Positions 57,735-64,000 of a stretch of DNA of 64,000 nt are shown one piece after another. Location of the stretch: positions 682,001 to 746,000 of the forward strand of contig CM056874.1 in NCBI GenBank assembly GCA_029876055.1, read 5' to 3'. Source of the DNA: Madurella fahalii (taxonomy: Eukaryota > Ascomycota > Sordariomycetes > Sordariales). Numbering within the stretch: the first letter of the stretch is position 1; every line of letters begins with the position of its first letter. The notes under the pieces were generated by a model, which made no database searches, had not been told where the DNA came from, and was given only the letters and a program-made list of their open reading frames with translations. Made by a program: the position numbers and the translations under genes.

Positions 57735-60353
57735 ATGGCGGCGCGCCACGACCCGGACAAACCAAATAGAGGCTATTTTAAGCAACCAAGAGTGTCAAGA
57801 CCCCTTCCACCCCTCCCGCCCGGGTACGATTGGAAGGAACAGATAGAGAAATACTGCTCAAAGACGTTTTTATCCAAAATTCAGGGCGAGCCACCGAGTA
57901 ATCGTTGGTTCACTTTCATAAGACCTTACGAACGGAAGCCGTTCGACGGTATCAAGACGGACAAGTACTACCGCACCGAACTAGATGATTGGGGCCACCC
58001 TCGGGAACCTAAGTCCAATTTCAACAGATTCAGCGGCGTATTTTGCCATCGCGGGTTCTATGATCAAGCCATGAAAATCCCCGAGAACTCGGTCCTCGCT
58101 ATCGAGTACGGATTCCAGTACGGCTTCCGTCTCCACGAGCTCGACGTCAAGTTGCACACGAACGCGGACAAGTCGCTGAGCCTACGCAAGGCATTCCTGT
58201 CCCACGACGCCACCGGGGCCCGCACGACAGCCCAGACCGGGAGGTGGAGTCAAAACGACGGCCGTGATGTGATAGGAACCACCCTCGTGACGAAGGGCAT
58301 CAATCTCGAGAAGAATGACTTTGCGAGCACGTTCCAGGAGACGGATGCAAAAGTGCCCGGCCTCGAGAGCTTGCTGTTCGAATATGACAGCTGGGAATCC
58401 GGGCCTGGGAGGGCCCCTCAGCTGGGACAAGAAGTCTACTACGGCAGCACTTTTCAACTCGATATGAGCCAGCCCGGCGACGCCTTTGCCAGGATGCTCG
58501 CGTGGCTTCGTTACAGCAAGTTCAACAACCTGCAAGTCATTATCAAAGGATACAACCGCTTCTATTCCGACGGTCCGGCCCTTCTGGAGGCGGTCAACAG
58601 GTCGTTTTCCCCCCGAAGCGGTGCGCTGATTGATACATTCCGAGCTCACGACGGAGCGGTGATCTCGGCCGCGTGCATCAACCTTGGCTACGGCTATACC
58701 GGGCGTAAGAAAATCGTGACGGGCTCGCGAGACAAAACGGTGCGCATCTGGGAATGTCATACCAGCACGCTAGAAAGAACGCTCGTGGGCCACGGCGGCG
58801 CAGTTAACTCGGTTGCATTCTCGTCCGAGTACTCGTGGGTGGTGTCAGGCTCTGAGGATAACACAGTCCGCATCTGGGACTTTGATACAGGCAAATTGAT
58901 ACGTAGACTCGAAGGCCACAAAGGGGCAGTCAACTCGGTTGCATTCTCGGATAAGCATATGCTGGTGGCATCCGCGTCAGATGATCGAAAGGTTCTCATC
59001 TGGGACGCCAAATCGGGTAAGTTGCGGCATGCGCTAAAAGGCCACAAGGAACCGGTAGTTTCCGTCGCCTTCTCGGACTGCGGCCAGGACAAGTGGGTGG
59101 CGTCGGGATCGTATGATGGCACGATCCGGATCTGGGATACGAGCACGGGAAACCTGCTACAGACACTCAGCGGCCACACAGATGCAGTTACTTCTATGGC
59201 TCTCTTCGCCGATGTCATGGCGACGGGCTCCTTCGATCGGACGATCCGGATCTGGAACACCAGCACGGGAAAGCTGCTGCAGACGCTCAGCGGTCATAAG
59301 GCGCCCATCGCCTCGGTCGCTTTTATCGCCGGGAACAGCCACGTAGCGTCAGCGTCGGGCAACACGGTCCGAATCTGGCAAGTCGAAACGGGCAAGCTGC
59401 ACCGGACGTTCCAGGGCCACACAGCGCCCGTCACGTCTATCACATTCGAGGATATACGGGACACAAAGGTCATGATAACGACGTCGAGCGACGGAGAGAT
59501 GCGGATCTGGGCGTATGAGAGGCTGATGGACACCATCGTGGCGGACCATGAACCCTGGCGGAACTTGACCATGGGCGTTATTATAGTGTTCTACCCGCAA
59601 CCAATATTGGATATTGCTTTGGGGGGGAAAGGACTGGCCTTGAAAACCACCAGCCCGGAGGAACGGCTCAAGGTGCTGGATTACGAGTACCTCACGAACA
59701 CGACAATGGAGCACATCAGGTCGTTTATTGACAACCCCATCCCGCAGTTTGGCCATATCATACCCGAGATTGTCCACTGCGGCCTGGGTCTGCGCTATGA
59801 TACGCGTCGGGGAACAGCAGTAAACCCCAAGGACGGATCTCCTATATCGGACCCGGAAGTGCTTTTAGCCAGCCGTCTCGACCGAGCTATGATCGAGGTC
59901 AGCCTAGAGCTGAGGAAGCTCTATCCACAAATGGTCTTCTCGTCCTGCACCCGACTATCAGACGTCTACCTCGGGGACTCGGATGCCGAATACACGGCAG
60001 ATCTTCTAACCGGCAGTTTGAAGCCGAAGCTGACCGGCGAGCACGGGATTCCGGCACGGCTACGCGCTGTTCACGGGGGTTTGTACCCGCAGTCGGATCT
60101 CGTCGTGGCCGATGATCCCGTGGCCGAGATTGCGGCGCGGACGTGGATCGATGAGTACGCACGGCTGGACCGAGCTCAGCTGATGACTATGACGTACGAT
60201 GACTGGATTGCCCAGGATCCTGCAGTCAAAGAAGTTGTTGATGGGCTGAACGCCAAGTTTTGGCCCAATACAGTGGGGGGACGGTGGGCGGTGGTCCGGT
60301 TCCATTTACTCAGTAAACCGTTGCGAGGTAGCGCCGCAATCCAAATATTTTGA
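57735..60353 (+). CDS. Phosphodiesterase (GDPD/PLC-like) with inserted WD40 repeats
   Basis: A single open frame of 872 residues from the ATG at 57735. Residues about 100-290 look like the first half of a glycerophosphodiester phosphodiesterase TIM barrel: CHRGFYDQAMKIPENSVLAIEYGFQYGF (HRG 105-107), HELDVKLH (E135, D137), LSHDATGARTT (HD 157-158), VPGLESLLFE and LQVIIKGYN. Residues about 297-600 are seven WD40 blades (IRIWDTSTGNLLQTLSGH type). From 600 on, FYPQPILDIALGGKG...IHCGLGLRYD...QMVFSSCTRLSDVYLGDSD...HGIPARLRAVHGGLYPQSDLVVADDP looks like the barrel's second half. The WD blades resemble those of HET-E/HNWD receptors. Predicted: a WD-sensed lipid or glycerophosphodiester hydrolase; no signal peptide seen. 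Confidence 0.82.
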   Translation: MAARHDPDKPNRGYFKQPRVSRPLPPLPPGYDWKEQIEKYCSKTFLSKIQGEPPSNRWFTFIRPYERKPFDGIKTDKYYRTELDDWGHPREPKSNFNRFSGVFCHRGFYDQAMKIPENSVLAIEYGFQYGFRLHELDVKLHTNADKSLSLRKAFLSHDATGARTTAQTGRWSQNDGRDVIGTTLVTKGINLEKNDFASTFQETDAKVPGLESLLFEYDSWESGPGRAPQLGQEVYYGSTFQLDMSQPGDAFARMLAWLRYSKFNNLQVIIKGYNRFYSDGPALLEAVNRSFSPRSGALIDTFRAHDGAVISAACINLGYGYTGRKKIVTGSRDKTVRIWECHTSTLERTLVGHGGAVNSVAFSSEYSWVVSGSEDNTVRIWDFDTGKLIRRLEGHKGAVNSVAFSDKHMLVASASDDRKVLIWDAKSGKLRHALKGHKEPVVSVAFSDCGQDKWVASGSYDGTIRIWDTSTGNLLQTLSGHTDAVTSMALFADVMATGSFDRTIRIWNTSTGKLLQTLSGHKAPIASVAFIAGNSHVASASGNTVRIWQVETGKLHRTFQGHTAPVTSITFEDIRDTKVMITTSSDGEMRIWAYERLMDTIVADHEPWRNLTMGVIIVFYPQPILDIALGGKGLALKTTSPEERLKVLDYEYLTNTTMEHIRSFIDNPIPQFGHIIPEIVHCGLGLRYDTRRGTAVNPKDGSPISDPEVLLASRLDRAMIEVSLELRKLYPQMVFSSCTRLSDVYLGDSDAEYTADLLTGSLKPKLTGEHGIPARLRAVHGGLYPQSDLVVADDPVAEIAARTWIDEYARLDRAQLMTMTYDDWIAQDPAVKEVVDGLNAKFWPNTVGGRWAVVRFHLLSKPLRGSAAIQIF

Positions 60354-61203
60354 ATATAGTACAACGGTCCTAACGAGTATATTACAACTAGCTGGTGACG
60401 ACTATACGAGTATACTAAACTTGGGGAAGGAACAAGAGAGAAGGAAAGAGCGCGAGGTCGTAATACGGGACATGCTAAGGGTTTCCGAGACTCTATCTGT
60501 CGGGTTCAGCCCGTTACATATAACGTAGACTCTCTTTTGTCTTTATCTCGGAATAGGGCTTAACGTTAAATGTGTGCTATGCTGTTTAATAAGCGCTGAA
60601 GTGAAAGGTGAGGCACTAAAAAGTGCCTGCTTGCCTGTTACTCGTGCAGTGACCAACTGGTCCAATCATAAGGCCCAGTTCAAGATGGTGTACTTTCGTT
60701 AACTGAACACTGTGAACACCTAGCCTGAGATTAGGTATCTCAATATAGGTTATACCGTACTCGAAATATGCTTAGTACTGACTGTTCTATGTTATTCCCC
60801 GCCACTGAGCAGCCATTTCTGGCTACTCTTTGGCCCCTACACCTACTATCAGCATAAGAACCTCTGGATGCTTATATAGTAGTATTTACCCGTCCTAGAC
60901 CTAATATATTGCTATAATTCTTTTCTCTAAGGTCCTCCATTTGCTACTTCTTACAGTAGTAGCTATAGAAGATCAATGCCTTTTACTTTCTAACTACTCG
61001 AACTTCCGTACCTACGTGTTAGCCTTGGGTATGAATCTGCTGAACTAGCGAAGGGTAGAGTCGAAGAGTATGATGGGTATAGTGGTATGAAACACTAACC
61101 CCAGCACTGTTTCAGCGTGTAGTCCCGGTCACGGTGTTATCTTCATAAACGCCAACTCAAGCGGCCTCAACAGACGCAGTCACCACTGCACAAAATCCCA
61201 TCT
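60354..61203. other. Convergent 3' spacer, A/T-rich
   Basis: No gene recognised. Many stops in all frames and A/T-rich patches suggest decayed repeat. Confidence 0.4.
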
Positions 61204-63471
61204 CTACTCCTTCTTCTTCCTCACGAACTCGACCATGCACGGATATGCCATCTTCAAGTTGAGTTCGATGCGGATGCGCTGTTCAGGCTGCCCGGGGGGT
61301 ATCCGGATGTCCTCGTATTCCTGGCAGATCCTCGCCAGGATGTACTCCATCTGCTGCTGGCCAAAGACACGACCGATGCAATGGCGGGGCCCACTAGAGT
61401 TCGTCAAGTCAGCGGGCCAATTCGATCGTCTCAACATCGCGACGCAGGAGAGTCACTCACTGGTTGTACGGAATAAAGTGCCACCTGTCAACGCTGGCGC
61501 CCTCCCAGCGTTCGGGCCGGAACACAGTGGCATCCTCTCCCCAGATATCCTTCCGACGCTGCATGCCGCCTAGGGAGTAGACTTTGCGGCTACATGTCAG
61601 CCGCTATGCCGCCTGGCATGAAACGAACCCCGCGGTGTGACTTACTGACGGTGGTGCCCTTAGCGACAGCCAGAGGCTCCTTGCCACTCTTGCCTCCTCC
61701 GGTAGGGAGAGTAGTGTCTTCCAGAGCCTCCCTCACATTGAGCCCAACTGGATGCTTCATCAGCCCCATGCACAGATAGCAAACTTCACGCTCATTGACC
61801 AAACTTACGAGGGTGGTATAATCTGAAAGTCTCGTTGATGACGTAGCGAATGTAAGTGAAGTGCTTGATATCATGGGGCGTCGGTGGCCGTGAGCCACAG
61901 CTAATGGGGCTCAGAGTCAGCGTATTCAGCTTCTATGTGGCTACAGGAACACTTACACCCGCTCGACTTCCTCTTTCATCTTCAAGAACACGTTGGGGTG
62001 CTTGCCCGCTAGGAAGATAGCCCATGAGATGAGGATTGCAGAAGGGTCCTAATAACGCCCGCTGTCAGCGCAGATTCGAGTGCCGGGTAACTAGATGGCA
62101 ATGTTACCTTTCCGCCAAGCATGATAGACATCATGGACTCTTTGATTTCCTAGTAGAGGGTAATCGGTCAGTCACAATGTACTTGATAGATCATGTCCAT
62201 AATTATGTACCTGGGGGCTCTTCTTTTGGCTGGCCAGCTCCTCTAGCATAGTATATTCCTCGAGGGACTTCTTGGACAGGTCTCTGGCATAGACTTTATC
62301 CGCCATGCCGTAGCAGTAGGCATTCAAATCCCGAAGTGCCTTGGGAGCAAGATACTTGTCCTTGACGTAATACGCGTTTTTGCTGCAAATTGGTTAGCTT
62401 TGGTACAAAGTGAAGCAAGTTCAGGGAAGGGAATGCCCACCCGAAGAGCATACGCATTGTGTTGATGGGGTGCAACGTGTCCATAGGCTTTCTGAAGGGC
62501 GGCTCGGAGGTGAGAGACTCGGCGGATTCGCCAAAGAAAACCTCAGTCACGACATCCAGTTGGTACCGGTCAACGAGATCAAACACCTCGACCGGCTTGT
62601 TGACATCAAAGCGCGCAAAAAGCTTTTGCGCATGCTGCTCGGTAATCAAAAGGTCCGTTGGGCGAAGTTTGCTGACCTTGAGCGTTCTGGTGTTAGCCAA
62701 ATCACGGGTTGGACGGGACCCGGAATAAATGTGAGCATACATGGTCCTTGATACGGTCTTTGCTCTTGTGCCAATCCTCTCCGTCAACTGTGCACACTGG
62801 CGGTTAGAATTCTGTTTTGCGTTGACATGGGGAGAAGCAAGGATTTCATGGCCCACCGACAAAGATCTGGGTATCACCGAGCATGTCGCCCCAGATACGC
62901 CGAGTCACTTCGCCTCTTCCGAAGCTCGACCACTGTTCTGTGTCAGAATTCCGGTTACGGGCGTTGACCAACAGGCTTTCATACCTTGGTTTGCATGATG
63001 CCCTTGATGTTTGCCGGCTCGTCGGTGAAGATGAGACCAGTTGCAAACGTGCGCATCTCGACGGTTCGGCCCGGCACCGCGTCGAGCCACGAGGACACCA
63101 GGGGAAACAAGCTGTGTCTGGCATTCTTGTACAGCGAATACAGTGCAAGATCAATGGCTAAAGTCATTTGACAGGTTAGGAGGGAAGTCGAGGACTGGAG
63201 GGCATGGGACTGACGAACCGAAGGGGAGTCTGAAGGGCACGACGGGAGGTGGTGCACCGAACTTGCGCATCCGACGGTCGCGATACACTCTCGACCCGAA
63301 ATCGTAGAGGTACGTCCATACAATTGCCAGGGTGGCATAGGCCGCCCACGGCCCCCAGAGCTTCTCAACGTGTGGTGCCCATGCCTCGGGAAGGTGGGAG
63401 GTGATAGCGTGGGTCACGTTGCCAGCCAGGTCGGCGGCGTTGAAGTCGGTGCTGGCCAAGAAGGAAGCCAT
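61204..63471 (-). CDS. Cytochrome P450, CYP52-like
   Basis: Twelve exons: 63471-63219, 63157-62985, 62932-62857, 62787-62741, 62676-62441, 62382-62211, 62149-62108, 62048-61957, 61900-61809, 61747-61646, 61581-61461, 61393-61204. They give 531 residues, divisible by three. An N-terminal membrane helix (WAAYATLAIVWTYLYDFG) is followed by WSSFGRGEVTRRIWGDMLG, VDGEDWHKSKDRI, an I-helix SIMLGGKDPSAILISWAIF, the ExxR of YVINETFRLY, PLGLNVREALEDTTLPTGGG, FRPERWEGASVDRW and the haem loop FIPYNHGPRHCIGR (C474). The GEV...GEDWHKSR and TTLPxGGG blocks match the CYP52 clan of fungal alkane/fatty-acid omega-hydroxylases in the ER. Substrate unknown. Confidence 0.92.
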
Positions 63472-64000
63472 CTTGAGATGCGACGAGCAGACAGCCTGCC
63501 TCAGCTTCTCGAGACGCTTTCCGGGTTCTTACTTGTGATATATTAGAGCACTCGACTCAGGAGTCCGGAGAACGCAGACTAATCGGGACTCTGGTACTTG
63601 GTACATATGTTGCTATATAAGCAAAGCACGTTACTTCACTGCGCTTCGGTCGTATGAGGGCGCGGCATTGTCAGCCGACACTTCCTGAATGGTTACCAGT
63701 TCTAGTAGGTATTATCGTTCTATTGGAGACGGACAAAACTAACGCACGTATCATGTGGATTCGATAGCGTAGAAAGATTTTGGTCATACCCGATTAGTGA
63801 AACCCACCACGCATTTAGGCTCCGTCCGTAATCCTCCTCAGAAGGCTTGGAGGGCTGTGCTTAGCGCTGACGAGCATGCCGAGAAAACCCTCCGACCCGG
63901 TATTCCTTCCGAACGCCACCCCGCTGCTCGCATTCCGGGAAGACCTGGCATCGGAAATAATGCAGGCGAATGTAACATTGAGGATGGACGACCAAAAGAT
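63472..64000. other. Upstream region of the P450 gene to window end
   Basis: Probable promoter of the minus-strand P450. No further gene is visible before the window ends. Confidence 0.4.

Overview
The window is nuclear DNA of a filamentous ascomycete, most likely a Sordariomycete (Sordariales-like). Genes carry short introns of about 46-130 nt with GTRNGT donors and CTAAC/CTGAC branch sites, proteins belong to typical filamentous-fungal families (HET, HeLo, BTB, RTA1, fungal CYP52-like P450, Ppg1, Bqt4-like), and genes are separated by spacers with microsatellites and decayed transposons. I rebuilt the exons by hand. Most multi-exon models below were checked for phase and for a total length divisible by three.

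Layout. 1-16 kb is accessory: a dispersed repeat, a BTB protein, a head-to-tail pair of fungal C2H2-like modules of which one carries an in-frame stop, a HET-domain gene, a decayed phosphate-permease pseudogene and a small secreted beta/gamma-crystallin-like protein. 17-24 kb has a HeLo-pseudokinase gene, a Ser-rich unknown and a CCHC/RS/Pro-rich RNA-binding candidate. 26-38 kb is the conserved core: Ppg1 phosphatase, RhoGDI with two possible first exons, a Bqt4-like nuclear-membrane protein, mitochondrial 3-hydroxyisobutyrate dehydrogenase and an RTA1-family membrane protein. 38.7-48 kb has a large unknown acidic protein (8 exons), a small ORF and an AAA ATPase. 49-60 kb is again accessory: a DUF7708 protein with a degenerate NTPase, a HET gene broken by two frameshifts, a nested transposon graveyard (29-bp inverted repeats around a Myb/SANT relic, an LTR-like segment and a dispersed-repeat copy), then an 872-residue protein in which seven WD40 repeats sit inside a glycerophosphodiester-phosphodiesterase-like domain. 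The window ends with a 12-exon CYP52-like P450.

Together: at least five loci (HET at 7.3 kb, HeLo-pseudokinase at 17.4 kb, DUF7708/NTPase at 49 kb, HET pseudogene at 52 kb, phosphodiesterase-WD40 at 57.7 kb) belong to, or resemble, fungal nonself-recognition families, and they lie in the repeat-rich parts. The best candidate for something new is the phosphodiesterase-WD40 chimera, whose WD blades resemble those of HET-E/HNWD-type receptors. No tRNA, rRNA or CRISPR was recognised.
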